Positions 46,642 to 59,159 of a stretch of DNA of 64,000 nucleotides are shown here, piece after piece (position 1 is the stretch's first letter; the number at the start of each line of letters is the position of its first letter). The notes beneath the pieces are model-generated. The model worked only from the letters and a program-made list of their open reading frames with translations, was not told where the DNA came from and made no database searches. This DNA comes from Allacma fusca (taxonomy: Eukaryota; Arthropoda; Collembola; Symphypleona; Sminthuridae), in NCBI GenBank assembly GCA_947179485.1, contig OX359246.1, forward strand, positions 35,319,632 through 35,383,631, in the 5' to 3' direction. A program made the translations under genes and the position numbers.

Positions 46642-46651
46642 ACTACTAGTA

Positions 46652-47041
46652 TATCATTTGCAGACGGAGAGTCAAAGCTAGAAACTTTGCGGCGAATAAA
46701 ACATAATCCTTGTGATAAAAAGCGAATTTTTACCCTTATCTAATATATTATTATATTTCAATTCACGTCTTTAACCAATTAAAGTAAATTAGATTTAGAT
46801 AAACTATTCCAAACCATTCTTTGAAAATTGGTACGGGCTACTTGATTAAAAATTTTAAAAACATTAATTAGTCATGAAAAAATGTTAACGCTTATTTACA
46901 GTACAACAACCATGTGTTTTGTGACATAATAAAATATTGCTTTCAAAACAGACATTACTCCCTTTTGACATTAGATAGGAGCACTGTTACCCAATATTCT
47001 TGCAAAAGCGGAGAGTCTGGATACATTACAACAACTTGCAA
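46652..47041. other. 3' flank of ceramide synthase B
   Basis: No gene is seen. It aligns closely with 60,810-61,197 (copy C) and, from about 46,810, with copy A. Confidence 0.6.
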
Positions 47042-49710
47042 TTAGTCAGATTTACTGGTATCCTCTTCATCATCATCATCCTCACTAGAGCTTCGTGAAT
47101 CCTTAATCTGAAAATACAACAGGCCATTCATTGTCAGACCGGCAAAAATATAATTGTTGAAAATGTTTTTAAAAAATTGACTGTAATACCCTCTCTTTTG
47201 TGGAAAAAGCCTTCATAGCTATTTTCATGAGATAATAAGTCCACACGATGTGCATTATGAACAGGGAGCACAGCAGAACATTGAACAAATAATACGCCGG
47301 CCAGGTTCCGAGCTCGCTAGATAATTCAAATAAAGTACTCCGAAGAATATGAAGTGGGTAGATGAATATGCGGGTAACGATCCACAAAACAGCAAACACA
47401 CTGAATACCAAATCACAGAGCTTGAACCGTTGAGCGTAGTGGGTCACCTTAGCAAACTGGAATAGTTCAATAATGCACGCAAATTTATAATTTAGTAAAT
47501 TACCCATTATCGACCCATTCGATGAAAGTTACAAATAAGATCATGCATATAATTACATATGCATCTTATATTTGTAAAAAATTTAATTACAAACAAAAAT
47601 CTATGCATAATCCTTCCCACAGAGCTGGAGTATTCGAAAAATATGAATACAATTCCGATTAAGATTAATCCCAACGAATTTCAATCCCAATTCAAATCTA
47701 TTTGTTTCATAAAATGAAAATTCCAATACAATTTAATCAAATATTTTCTATTTTCAACGTAATTCAAATAATCCTTTCAGTAATAAATATCAATATTTGG
47801 AGGCAGGCGCGTAGCCAGGAACTGGCCAAGGGGGGGCAACATAAATTAGAACGTACATAAAATGACACATTCTTTGGGAAATCCAATTCACGAATGTAAA
47901 ACGCATCAAATTTTGCAAACTGAATTTCAGATTTTTAAATTCTCCACGTTTTACGATTAAATTCGATGATTTTTGACCAGATTTTCAATTGGACTTGATC
48001 TGATTTCGGAGAATTTCGAGACCTGGGTTCGATTCTATCGTTTCAGCTGGTGCTTAACCTACTGTTCCTGTGACACACGTCTTTTCTTCGAAAAGAAACT
48101 GCGGATATCAGGCGTGCTTGACCTATTCATAATGAAGAATTAAATACAATTCACTAATTTAATAATTCTATCCAGCTTAAAAATTCCCTCGAAGCGATGC
48201 GTGTAAGTTACAGAAGCTTTTATTATGAAAATATGTAAAGCCGGTGTTACCATACTTTTGTTGCCGTTGAAGGTTGAAGTCTAATCGAATAAAAAAAAAT
48301 TCTGTCAAATCACTGAAAAGGTTTGCATGTCTCGGTATGGACTGATTTATTTTTAACGTTTTGAGTGATTTGAGAGTATTTTATTTCCAATGGAGGGGGG
48401 GGGGGAAATTGCCCCCCTTGTCCCCCCTTGGCTACGCGCCTGCCTGGAGGCACTATTGCCCCCAAAAATATCATAAGTTTACAACTAAATTTAAGCCAGA
48501 AATTTGGCATTTATGAATGCAAAGTACTGATGAACCTACACAAGTACCATAACCGCATATGACTTGGGGATTCACCTTGTGTCTTCAGGAATACTCTAGC
48601 AGTCAAAATACCTACATTAATTATTTGAGAAGTGGGCTGCTTGTAATTTTCCCTAAAAACCAATAAAAACACCCCAGTCTGAAAACTTACTTCCAGTGGA
48701 CCATCAGCTGTATCATGAAGTACAAGAACCAGACTTCCGATTCGTGTAAGAGAAGCCATCAGTGAAAATTCTAAAAGCCCAATAGTAAACACGTGATGTG
48801 TAAACATCATCCAAAAATCCTTCCGCTTCACGTCGAAGAACTGAGTCAGTAACAGCGACCAATAGAATCCAGCTGAGATCGTATAGTACCACCAGATATC
48901 ATTGTCGACGCCCTTAAAATAAATTCAACATCAATTAATTACCATACTACACAGTTACGAAACCAATCACCCGCTATTTCTAATAACTTCCATAAAACCT
49001 TACCTGGCGAGAATAATCTGTGTAGCAATTAGTCGTATTCCAGAACCAAGGTTTGTTCACAGTGACCACAAAGCCATAAGACCATAATAACGTATAACAG
49101 ACGAATCTCCAGCTGAATTAATTAAAATATTTTTATCATCAACCCAGTCACAAACAGTACATACTTTTGTACTTATTCATATCTATCACATGCAAATTAT
49201 CACCCCCATCGATCCGACTTACCCACACTCACAAAATTTATCCATTCTCGTGAGCCGATGTCCACCGCCCTGTTTTCTCAACCACCTCTGTACTTGTCTC
49301 ACTTCCAGTCCCACTTCTTTCGCCAATTGGGTCAAAACTTTGTGATCCGGTTTCTGAACCCTGTCAAGCATCAACGATGAATATCGTCGTTCCAGTTCAG
49401 GATTCGAGCTCTGAAGCTGCGTCGCTCTGGCGGGAATGCCTAGTTTAAGGCCCAAATTTTCAAAAACATTTCTACAAAATATGAACCAAAAGTGTCAATC
49501 ATAATTTACACCGCTTTTTCAACCAAAACAAAATCAAAAGAACACAAACCTTTCCAAAATCCTACGAATCATAATTAAAGCCACGCCAATAAAAATCGGG
49601 TAGATCAAATCCCGTGTCCTACACGGGTCTTTGATATCCGTCCACGTGTAATTCTCCGGAAGGAAAAAATGTTCATTCCAAAATAAATCCCCCATAACTG
49701 ACAGTACCAT
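47042..49710 (-). CDS. ceramide synthase with Hox-like and TLC domains, copy B
   Basis: Six coding exons on the minus strand: 49,550-49,710, 49,223-49,471, 49,004-49,112, 48,691-48,912, 47,190-47,456 and 47,042-47,107, giving 357 aa. Exon lengths match copy A except for one extra codon in the acidic tail. The Hox-like domain with VQRWLRKQ, the MMFTHH histidine pair, LHDTADGPLE and the acidic serine C-terminus are all present, so activity as an ER acyl-CoA-dependent ceramide synthase is expected. The start reads MVLSVMG where A and C read MGLS-AG. Intron 4 is enlarged by a 639-bp element and other sequence. A noncoding first exon probably starts at 49,811. No frame damage is seen. Confidence 0.92.
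47804..48442. mobile_element. hAT-like element in intron 4 of ceramide synthase B
   Basis: Ends are CAGGCGCGTAGCC and its exact complement, followed inside by poly-G and poly-C. Flanks tttggagg and cctggagg differ at two bases. Copy C carries the empty site (about 61,947-61,960). It therefore inserted after copies B and C separated, or was lost from C. Confidence 0.88.
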
Positions 49711-50442
49711 ATTTTCTGCAAAAAAAAATTATATTTTTATTCTTGAACTTGAAGGTCAGTTACGTATGTAAAAACAATTGTATACACGTCAATAATCCTA
49801 AAACAATTACCTGATCAATTTACACTTGTTGTGTCTGATAATAAAGGGGTACAAAAAAATTAACTTTTTAATAAATATTTTATATTAAATAAAAATTCTT
49901 ATTATATTCTGGATTATACTGTATACGTATGGAGTAGTAGTTTGTAAAGGGTAATATTGATTATTCTAATCCAGGGCTAAATTCTTTGTTAAAACGCTGG
50001 AAATATATTACTTGTCCTAATTGTTTGTATCTGTATACTCCAATTGGTGGATTAATAAAAATTGAAGCAATTTGTAATAGTTATTGCTGTAACACTCCTG
50101 TATTAAAATACATTTTTTTAAAAGAAATCTGTCATCTGTGATAGGAATAGAAAGTAACTCCAAAATTTTACAGAGTAATTCCGTCTTTCTCTGGTACTTT
50201 TAAGGCTTTTGGACTTTTTGGAGTGTCTCTCATTGACACAACTTTAAATTTGAGATTGAGTAGTTACATATGTCAGTTCTCGTGATTAATGATTCTGACC
50301 AAATGTTCAATGTCAGAAAACAGTTTCTCTGCTTTATAGGCTTTTGCGCATTTAAATAATAATTTTATTGAGGAATAACTTGGGATAAGCATCTTAATAA
50401 GTCTGGGACCTTCAGTATATTTATTTCTTCACAATCCGGTTA
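49711..50442. other. 5' flank of ceramide synthase B
   Basis: A likely noncoding first exon starts at 49,811. The rest aligns with 63,211-63,770 upstream of copy C with few differences. No other gene is seen. Confidence 0.6.
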
Positions 50443-50622
50443 CAGTGGACTCTCGTCATAACGGAGTAATTGTTTTGTAAAGAATCCCTTTATAATGACA
50501 GACTGGTAGGTGTCAGAGCTTAGGTCATAAATTGTAGCATTATTATGACACAAGACACAAGTCCTTTATAGATATTGGGCCCAAATTCAAGCCGGTGGGA
50601 CGCTATTATAAGGAGTCAATTG
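50443..50622. mobile_element. 180-bp pogo/Tigger-like MITE
   Basis: It lies between TA dinucleotides (50,441-50,442 and 50,623-50,624). The ends CAGTGGACTCTCGTCATAA and the complement CAATTGACTCCTTATAATA are alike. A TA target and CAGT-type end point to the Tc1/mariner group. Confidence 0.6.
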
Positions 50623-51257
50623 TATTGAGAAACTAGTTGACAGAAAGCCAAACTTGAAGCCTTGGAAGGAAGGTGGGATGATTAAACTGGATTTGAAGTA
50701 CGTAATCACAATCAACTATTGGGGTGACGTGAAACTGCTGCCGTGTTGAAGGCCTAAATTATTGAAGCAGAGCTTGCTCACAATCATCAGACTTTGATCA
50801 CAGGAGCTGCGAATTTTGATGCTTATTGCGAATGAATCCCTTTCAGGAGTGAAATGTTACATATAAAACTCAGCAGTTTTAATTTTTCAGGAGACGAGCG
50901 TATAATCAGTACATATTTACACATGCATTTACTTGTAAGCACCATGTCATAATAATACGGGCTGATTATATTTTATACTTTCCTCAAGATTCTGCAAGAT
51001 AAAATTAGTTTTTATTTGTTATTTTAACCGTTCGTGTGAAACCATCATTTTTATGAAATTCATGGACAATTGAGAAGGTTCACCTAACTAAACAATATCA
51101 TTTCCTCGTCCGTAGGTGGGAACTAACAAGGGGCATCCAAGGATGGGCGCATTCAGGAATGATGAGTGCAGGAGCTTGTTGGTTGTTTGGTTTATATGGA
51201 ATTGACTTTTGATTGCAGAATTGGACTCATACTCATTGTCTTGGTACCCCGTGAGGC
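50623..51257. other. spacer, no gene seen
   Basis: I see no coding region or repeat end here. Confidence 0.4.
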
Positions 51258-51650
51258 CAGGGTTCAGATTTTTGTAAATCTCCCTGGAAGAAAATTTTTA
51301 TATTTCCCTGCTAAATCAAATGACCCTGGAAGGAGGTCCTCAACGTTTTCAAAAATTCATGCTGAAAAAAAGATCAACAATTTTCGAAATCCCTGTTGGC
51401 AAAAATAATTTCCCTACAAGACGTCAAATCCCTGTCAAATAAGGTCAACCAGTCTAAAAATCCCAGTTTTCATATCAAATTTCCCTGAAACACGGCAACA
51501 AACTTTAAAATCCCTGTCAATAAAAAGATCAACGAATTTTAAAATCCCTATTCTCAAAATAGAATCATTTCCCTTTGAGATTTTCCTTGCAAGGAAAAAT
51601 TTTTTCCCTTGGAAGAATCGTCACGTCTTCCCACAAAAATCCGACCCCTG
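51258..51650. mobile_element. hAT-like element, word TCCCTG
   Basis: Ends are CAGGGTTCAGATTTTTGT and the complement of CAGGGGTCGGATTTTTGT. Flanks cgtgaggc and catgagtc agree at six of eight bases. TTTCCCTG/AATCCCTG words recur about ten times through the whole length. Confidence 0.65.
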
Positions 51651-52429
51651 CATGAGTCTTCTTATTTTCATCCAACCTATAGCCGGATGTAACCGAATCT
51701 GATTTTCAGGTTTCAATTAGCTGATTTTCGAAAATGATGCGTGGCCTCCATAAAATTTTATATTGACATCGAGCAGGGGGCATATTCTAGTAAGACGGCC
51801 TTTGTAATTATAAAACTAATGCATAATACTAATTGTAAGTTTGAGCTCAACATAAATCAAAATAAGTTATATATAAGTACATCTATCTGGGAAATGGGCT
51901 CTCTAACAGTACATACAGGCTTACAGTAGGTCGAGACATCTAATCAATTTCAGGGAGTTACGGCTGTACATGCACCTTAATATGTAAGACAGCTTATTGA
52001 ACACATGTTGCTATAAGTATACTTCAATATACTTGATTCAATAAAATCCTTCTATAGGAGCCGATGAAGTAGAAACAGTAGCAATTATTGCACTCTACGA
52101 CCATCTGTATACTGTACTAATTTCCCACGAGGTATTTTTAGCACTGAACTCCGTGGGATCAACGAAAGCTCTAATTATTAGGGATTCAGAGCCTACACTG
52201 CTATTGGTGATGGGACGATGAGACGGTTTCCCATAAACAGCTTATTTTCAGATAAGTAGCTAGCTATACATATATTGATACCAATTACTGCTCACTGTGT
52301 CTACACACATCTATTTTCGTGAACTACAGTTTACTGGACTTGGAATTTTCTCCTCATTAAAGCTCCCAGTTCTCATTTGATTTTATCTTCAAGAATCAGG
52401 TCTAGGGCTTCGAATACACACATCTCTAT
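51651..52429. other. spacer beside the retroelement
   Basis: I see no gene. A 3' LTR would be expected here or just to the right, but no match to 58,103-59,159 was found by eye. Confidence 0.4.
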
Positions 52430-53424
52430 TTACAAAAGCTTTTCTCTTGTTATTCCAAATAATACATATAATAAATAATACATATAATAAATTATACAAA
52501 TAATAAATAAGACGGGATCGTCATATTCGGTGAGGAAGAAATCATCGTGGATTGTAGACCCGAGCGGAGCACTTCGAAGGAGGGAAGGCGATACACGGGA
52601 TTTTCTTTCCGAATTTGTATCGGCTCGTTTGCTGCGGGCCGGAGTAACGACATTTGTTTGAACTGACACTGAGGGTGGTTCACACTTGGATTGGTGGTAA
52701 CTTGACATGCCGGAGGTTCCTGGTTGGGGTGAACCTCTGGGGGTACCACTAAAAACTGAGCTCTCGAATGATTCGGAGCTGACATTGGAATAGGCGGGCG
52801 ACTGTGACAACGGTATTTCGCATTCGTCACTGGAGTCGAGGGTGGGAGCAATTTCCGTTGTCTCGGAACTGCTTTTAACCTTACCAAGGTTGATTGGGCA
52901 AAAACCTCGATATGAATCTGAGGGTCCACTAAAATCACTGGGGTTGAGAGTGTGTACTCCGAGGGGGAATCTCTCATTTGAATTAATGTGGAATTCCATG
53001 TCACTGCCTGGCGGTACGCTGCCGCACAATATGCACCTCTCAATTGATCTGTGAGCAGAGGCACAGCACTGGGTAACACAAGGCCTAGAGCCACGTGTCG
53101 AAAAACTCTGTGGTAAATGGGAACTGAACAGTCCGTGGCAGCAATGATCTGACCAGACGCATCCGAAAACTGAAGGGGAAAAATTTTTACTATACACTCG
53201 GCCACCGGACAATAAACTGGGACATTTGCAAAAGTAGGGAGTGTAACCGAAGTTAACTGCGACCAAGGGTTCTCTCCTAATCTGAAAATTGGCCGAACTC
53301 CCAAGGTAGTTATGGGAGTTGAGAGACCTTGAAGAGTCGGGTATTCGGGAGGTGTCGGAGGGTTGGGGGAGTGAGACTCCATTATACTGCATGTGGATAA
53401 TGCACACAAATAAAAGTAGGTCAA
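52430..53424 (-). pseudogene. third ORF of the retroelement, unknown function, frameshifted
   Basis: It lies in the env position but has no signal peptide, membrane anchor or furin-type site that I can see in the first half. Two overlapping minus-strand frames (52,492-53,424 and 52,430-53,407) each look protein-like over only one half. The first frame looks real from about 53,360 to 52,900 (hydrophobic/proline residues, VYCPVAECIV). The second looks real from about 52,890 to 52,520 (serine- and glutamate-rich, low complexity). The simplest reading is one ancestral ORF of about 290 codons with a frameshift near 52,900. No family is recognised. Confidence 0.45.
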
Positions 53425-53427
53425 AAC

Positions 53428-54635
53428 TTAAACACGTTTAGCTTTGTCAATTAATCTTTGAGATTTTCGCACCGGAAGTGGGCAATTTGCTGGAACTGAA
53501 ACTTTTGAAGTAATGGGAGCACAAGTTGTAGGAGGAGAAGCTGATGATGAAGTGGGAAAATCTTGAGGTGAGGAGCGAAATAAACTTAGCCATGAGTCAA
53601 ACTCATCCTGGTCATCACTTGTGTATACATATTCAGGGTGTATAATACCATCACCTAAATCTAAACTTATGAGCTTGAGCTGTGAAAGATGACACCGGAC
53701 ATTGGGTCGTAATCTCTGAGAGGGGAACGTTAAAACTAGCTCAGCATTATTATTCTTATCTATGCTTACAATTGTATAAGGGCCTATCCATCGACATAGT
53801 AATTTATCGGAGAGTCCGACTTTACGCTGTGGTAAGTAAAAACGAACGTGGGAACCAACTTTATAATCAAAAGGTGTATATTGCGCATCAAATTTTTCTT
53901 TGGCTTGAATTTGAGCCTTGCGAATTAGCTGGGCTATTCGCTGATGCATGACTTTAACCTGGTTGGGACTTAACTGAGTAACACTTAAAAGAGAATTAGG
54001 GATCGAATTTAACATGGGAGCCGGAGGCTGGCGCCCGAAAAATGCTTGGAAAGGGGAAACTTTTGTAACCGAATGCTCACTGGTATTGTAAGCAGCAATT
54101 ACATAGGGAACTTGAAAGTGTCCGCCGTCATGGATCGCCACCAATAATAGGGACGAATCCTAGGCAGGCATCTACGAAAATTTAAATGACCTGCTAAGGG
54201 ATGATTATGAGCATTATGTAATAATGTGGGAATCATGGCCTTAGGAACTAATAGTAAATTAGGCTGTCTAGGATTAAATTGAATAAAATGTACACCATCA
54301 CTGTTCGCACTAACGTTTGATCGCTTTTTGGATAATAATCGCTGTAAAACAGGGTCAATTTCTTGAGCATGTTTGAGATCATCGGGACTGATCAAAGGAT
54401 CAAAAGGTGTAATGAGAGAAGCATGAAATCCGGGAAGGATTAAATCTTCCTCTGACGCTTGGGCATTGGACAGGGCATAGGGGCACCTGGAGACTCCATC
54501 CACATTTTTATGGAGCGAGCCTTTTTTATATTGTATAACATATCTATATTCCTGTAAAATAACTGACATTTTTGTTAATCTAGCGGTAGGGTCACGCTGG
54601 CATTTTAAGAAACAAAGCATGATGATCCGTAACAA
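53428..54635 (-). pseudogene. RNase H end and integrase, core deleted
   Basis: The first frame (54,099-54,635) has the end of RNase H (KKGSLHKNVDGVSR, as in N-x-x-D-x-L/V-S-R) and the integrase zinc-binding region (HNHPLAGHLNFRR). The second (53,428-54,144) begins with a C-terminal catalytic-core remnant (AYNTSEHSVT, SPFQAFFGRQP) and continues to the integrase C-terminal domain (VGSHVRFYLP, WIGPYTI). Nearly all of the D,D,E catalytic core between them is missing: the two parts meet at about 54,140 in different frames. There is also a frameshift near 54,640. It cannot integrate by itself. Confidence 0.85.
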
Positions 54636-54699
54636 TAGTAAAAGGCTTTAAAAATAAAAATTCACGTAACTTCTTTACGGAAAAGACGACTGCAAGACA

Positions 54700-55734
54700 C
54701 TATTTCTCAGTGACACTCCAATTTTTCTCCGTAGGAGTAAGTGCACGAGAGACATAATAAACTGGATGCTCACCATCCTCGAACCTTTGATGGAGAATCC
54801 CTGCAATTGCAAGGTTGCTCGCATCTGTGTATAATAAACACGGTAAATTCTCATCGTAGTGTCTCAGTACAGGTGCTTGACACACAGCCTGTTTAAGCTT
54901 TTCAAAAGACTCATCGCAATCTTTGGACCAATGATACAAAGAATGCTTTTTGAGTAAGCTCTGCAATGGAGCTGCAATCTGGGCAAAGCCTAAAATAAAT
55001 CTACGGTAATAACCTATAGTACCCAAAAATTTTCTTAATGTATCTAAATTAGTGGGCTTGGGTTGGCGCATGATAGCAGCCACCTTTGCTGGTTCCGTAG
55101 TCAAACCGTGTTGAGTTAAATAAAAACCAAAAATAATATGCTCTTGCATAGCAAAACTACATTTCCAGGGGCTAAGCCGGAAATTAACACGAGCCAGAGC
55201 TTGAAAAACTAATTCGAGGGCAATTAAATGTGAGGGAAAGTCACGACTGTAGGGAATGATATCATCAATATATGAAACTGCATGGGTGTAGCGTAGTTTT
55301 CCCAAAGCTGCGATAGCTAATTTTTGGAAATAAGCTGGAGCATTTTTGAGACCGAAACATACGCGGAGGTACATATATATACCAAACTCAGTAATTATAG
55401 CGCATAAATGTCTATCATCAGGGTGAATTAAAGCCTGATAATAGACGCTAAATAAATCTAGGGGAGAAAAATACTTTGCATGACGAAGTTGAAAAAGTAA
55501 ATCATCAATACGGGGAAGAGGGAATAATTCATCCTTTGTGATTTTATTTAATTTAGTAAAATCACACACGAGTCGCCATTTCTTTAATTTTTGTCTAACC
55601 AAAAATACTGGAGTTGCATAATTGGAAGACTCGCATGGAACAATTATATTGGCCTGTATGAGTTTGTCTAGCTCGGATTTTAATATTTCTCGTTCAACAG
55701 GACTAAGCCTATAAGGTTTACATTGAACGGGCAC
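54700..55734 (-). pseudogene. reverse transcriptase / RNase H of the retroelement
   Basis: 344 codons with PVQCKPYRLSPVER at the start, WRLVCDFTKLNKIT, FSPLDLFSVYYQ (the usual G-Y at this place is V-Y), FGLKNAPAYFQ, the YIDDI catalytic motif at about 55,260-55,275, and then RNase H with LYTDASNLAIAGILHQ. This is a Ty3/gypsy-type polymerase that copies RNA into DNA. In-frame TAG codons bound it: one at 55,738 towards protease and one at 54,700, where the family motif would continue as TEK-E-CLAVV. It is part of a decayed polyprotein. Confidence 0.9.
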
Positions 55735-55737
55735 ATC

Positions 55738-56577
55738 CTAATTTAACTGAATACGCATGGGAGGGAGAACACAAGCCTGTAAATCATTAATACTCCATGC
55801 AAAAAGATAAGAATAATTATTTAAAAGTTGAACAACGGCATTGCGTTGGTCTGGGGTTAATTGAGAATTTATATTGATTGCTGAAAGTTGTTCAGGAGTC
55901 AATGGAAGTATTACTGAGGGAATAACAGGGGCTGTAGAGACAGACTGTACAAACTCATACCGTTGAGAATATCCTAAAATTGTGCCTGCAACAATAATTT
56001 GGGGAGAGCGAGACACATTGGAAGCCAATAAAACATTTTTACTTTGGTTTATGACGGGAGGAAAAATTACTTGAAGTTGTTTTTCTACAAGGGGATTTGG
56101 AATAAAAGCACATGAATGAATGGAGGTCATATCAGTGGTTGGAATGTACATTTGTCGCCTTGGAGGAAGGTTGATAGTAAACAAAGATTTAACTGGCAAG
56201 GAGCAACCACACTCCACTGAGCACACTTCATTGTATGCATGACTACGTAAGTAATGGGTCACTTGAGAGTTGTACATAATACTACGACTTACATCTACAA
56301 CTAATGTGTATTGTTTGAGAAAAGCACACCCTAAAATGAATGATGGAGTGAGCTTATCTAACACATGGGCTGTAGTGGTATAACTTATATTATCTAACCT
56401 AAAACACAAAGTTACTACACTTGAAGTTTTTAACTTAGTTTTGTCCGCTGTCATTATATGGCAGGGAGGACCGGGTAATATTTTACACTCAGCTGGCACT
56501 GCACTTCGGAGAATTAATGTATGTGTAGCACCAGTATCAACCAAAGCATCAATTGTCACTGAGGTAAAATAACACAT
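55738..56577 (-). pseudogene. aspartic protease region of the retroelement
   Basis: Frame with the DTGA active-site motif (ALVDTGATHTL, about 56,520-56,550) and a flap and hydrophobic stretch ending ILGCAFLKQY, as in retropepsins of Ty3/gypsy elements. The rest links protease to reverse transcriptase and ends in an in-frame TAG at 55,738-55,740. The enzyme would cleave the Gag-Pol polyprotein. Confidence 0.85.
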
Positions 56578-56609
56578 GATATAGGGGCAATGTGTAGCAC
56601 TTAAAACAT

Positions 56610-58102
56610 TTACACTGGGAAGGTAATTTGAGGGTAGGATTGAAGAGTGGGATTCGCTTGGGCTTGCTGTGGAACTGCTGCCTGGGGTGGAGGCGCAAAA
56701 GCAAGTTCCACTCTTTGAACATTCTGACGATTGTTGGGGTTGAAATTGTTGTTTCGCCGGAAATTGTTTTGTTGAAAATTCCGTTGACCATTGTTGCGGT
56801 TCTGGAATTGTTGACGATTCTGTTGGTTGTGGGGACCCTGATTGTTGGGATTGGGTCCCCTTTGACCGTTTCCCGACCGGCAGTCACGGGCAAAATGGCC
56901 GAATTTGTTACAATTGTGACATTGTAGTCCGCGAGCTGGGTTGGGATTTTGATTTCCATGATTATTTTGATTCTGATTATTGTTATTACGGGGAGGACCA
57001 TTAAAATTATTTCTGCCATTGCCACGACCGCGACGATTATTTTGGCGTTGGACAGGTGGGCCTTGTAACATATTAACTTGAGCATTGGGAGCATCAGAGG
57101 TAGTCAACTTTTTAATTTGTTCTTCCAAGGCTAATAATTTTGCTGAAGTATCGGGCAAGGGGGTAGCTTCTTGTTGGAACTCACGATGTTCGCAAAATCT
57201 AACAAGGGCAGCGATACTTGTGAAACTCAAGCCGCTAACTGCTTGGGCGTATTTAGGGAGAAGTCCCGAAATGCCCCAAGCGACTCTATCAGCGACGGGC
57301 ATTTGTGTATCATAACGGGAGCAAAGTGCATCCATAGCATATAAAAATTTAGCACAGGATTCTTTTTCTGTTTGAACCTTTGATTTGAGTTGGTACAAAT
57401 AAACTTGACGGCTTCTGCCGTAGCGCTCACGAAGAGCTGTTTACATAGTAGGAATATCAACGACAGTAGTACCTGGACGGTTTATTTCACCCTGTAACCA
57501 TAGGAAAGGATCGGGTAACAGTAAATTAGGGAGATTATTTTTCATCTCATCCCAGTCCCATTTAAGCATACCAACAATTCTCTCCAAATCCATAATAAAA
57601 TCAAAACATCATGATTGGCCGGATCAAACTGATTGGTTTTCCTAAAATTAAGAAAAGAGTTTGCCGGAGGGGCTTGAATGACGATAGTGGGAGGATTCGT
57701 CGTCATTTTGTTGGTGTGATAATAAATCGTTGAAAAATAACCTGGAGGTTCCTCAAATAAATCACATAAATTAATTACCGGAGGGGGGATCTTAAATGAA
57801 CGAGAAGCACGTATTTGCGAAGCACTTGGAGTAGGAGTAGCACTAGGAGTAGGTTTAGAAGTTTTTGGTTTATGTGGGGGGACAATTGGAACTTTTGTAA
57901 CAATTGGAGGAGTTTGAGTTGTACTACTGGAAGCAGTAGTTACAGGTAGGCGCTTGCGAGCAGCCTTTAAAACTTTAGCTAATTGATCTTTATCTAATAT
58001 ATCGGGATTAGAGTTTGAACGCGTAGAACGACCTTGTGGGGGAGGTGAAACTGATGATTGAGATGCAAGGGGTATCTTTGGAGGCTTTTTGGAGCCAGAC
58101 AT
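56610..58102 (-). pseudogene. gag of the retroelement, frameshifted
   Basis: The N-terminal frame (57,542-58,102) is proline/serine-rich. The capsid-like part (LDSFYAMDAL-type helices; AWGISGLLPKYAQ) and nucleocapsid lie in another frame (56,610-57,398). The nucleocapsid holds one CCHC knuckle, CHNCNKFGHFARDC at about 56,890-56,935, within Asn/Gln/Arg-rich repeats. A frameshift near 57,600 and a stop near 57,440 separate the parts. Gag would form the particle and bind genomic RNA. Confidence 0.8.
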
Positions 58103-59159
58103 AAAAAGGCATACTTATTTACTTACCTTGGATCCAGTAAAACATCAGTAAGTCTTGAAATGAAATAGACAAATAAAATTCACTAAAACATAGGGACGGT
58201 AAAATCACTCCGTCATCACTTATAACACACATGTAACTTTCTTCTGTGGCAAACTTGAATGCAGGAACGGTCCTCTGCGAAAAATCCGGAAGGCAGGCAA
58301 ATCCTCTGCGAGCTATGACTCAATCCTCGGAACCTTCGTGGGCCAGGAGAGTAACTTCGGGGGTAGTCCAAGACAGCCGTTTTCGCCACTTGGGCCACCT
58401 GACTTCAGTAGTTGCAATCTACAAGTCCTTTAAAAAAAATCAACAGTTAGACAAACCTCATAACAAAAATCAATGTCAAAATAATGCCAAAACCTCAAAC
58501 TTAATACTGAATTATTGCGCTTATAACCCGGGGAGTCTAAGCTGAGAGCGATTCAAAGGACTAGTCACGGGTAAAATCGGTGAAAAGTCATTTACATGGG
58601 CCACCATATCGGTTTCATGGTTAGAGTTACTCATTTCGAGCAACATTCCTAACATAATCAATTGTTTGATCGTGCTGATTATTAAATTATTGAGATGAGA
58701 TTAATAAATGAACTTGGATTCGCAAGACACACAAATGGGAATAAAATAACCCGAAGGCTTATTTATTTATTCACTCAGAAATGAAAACGGAAATAATAAC
58801 TTTATCAATAAATCTCTGAAAGCTAAAAATAATAACAAAGATGAATCTCAAAGGATTCTAAAACAGGAGGAAAAGGAATGACTCTCAGATTAAGACTGAG
58901 AACTCAAAAGTAAGTTTAGCACACACTTGGACACAGTCGTGTGTGAATCATACATAAGTACATCATTACATAAGATTGGCATAATCATACAAGATAGACG
59001 TCTCCATAAGTGGAGCGTGAGAACTCCCTCGTCAGGGATTCTCTCCTCTCGCTCTAGACGCAGCTAGAGCTGACCTTTAACACTAATAACAATTTTATTA
59101 CATAACGTAAACACTGCTTAAAAACTACACTGCTTACAACTAGGTATTCATACCTTACA
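58103..59159. other. retroelement leader and possible 5' LTR
   Basis: Sequence upstream of gag. On the minus strand it starts tgtaaggtatgaatacc, which would suit an LTR beginning with TG. No second copy and no tRNA-complementary site were recognised, so the LTR call is tentative. Confidence 0.35.

Larger units (their letters stand above)
52430..58102 (-). mobile_element. decayed Ty3/gypsy-like LTR retroelement
   Basis: Reading on the minus strand the order is gag, protease, reverse transcriptase, RNase H, integrase and a third ORF, which is the Ty3/gypsy order. Frameshifts, in-frame TAG codons and a deleted integrase core make it non-autonomous. No LTR pair or primer-binding site could be defined by eye. 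The right limit may be near 59,159, where the sequence rejoins the duplicated spacer after ...ccttaca. It interrupts the region between ceramide synthases B and C. Confidence 0.85.

Noticed and set aside
51651-52490. A 3' LTR for the retroelement
   Set aside because: I compared this stretch with 58,103-59,159 by eye and found no shared block; a computed self-alignment would settle it.
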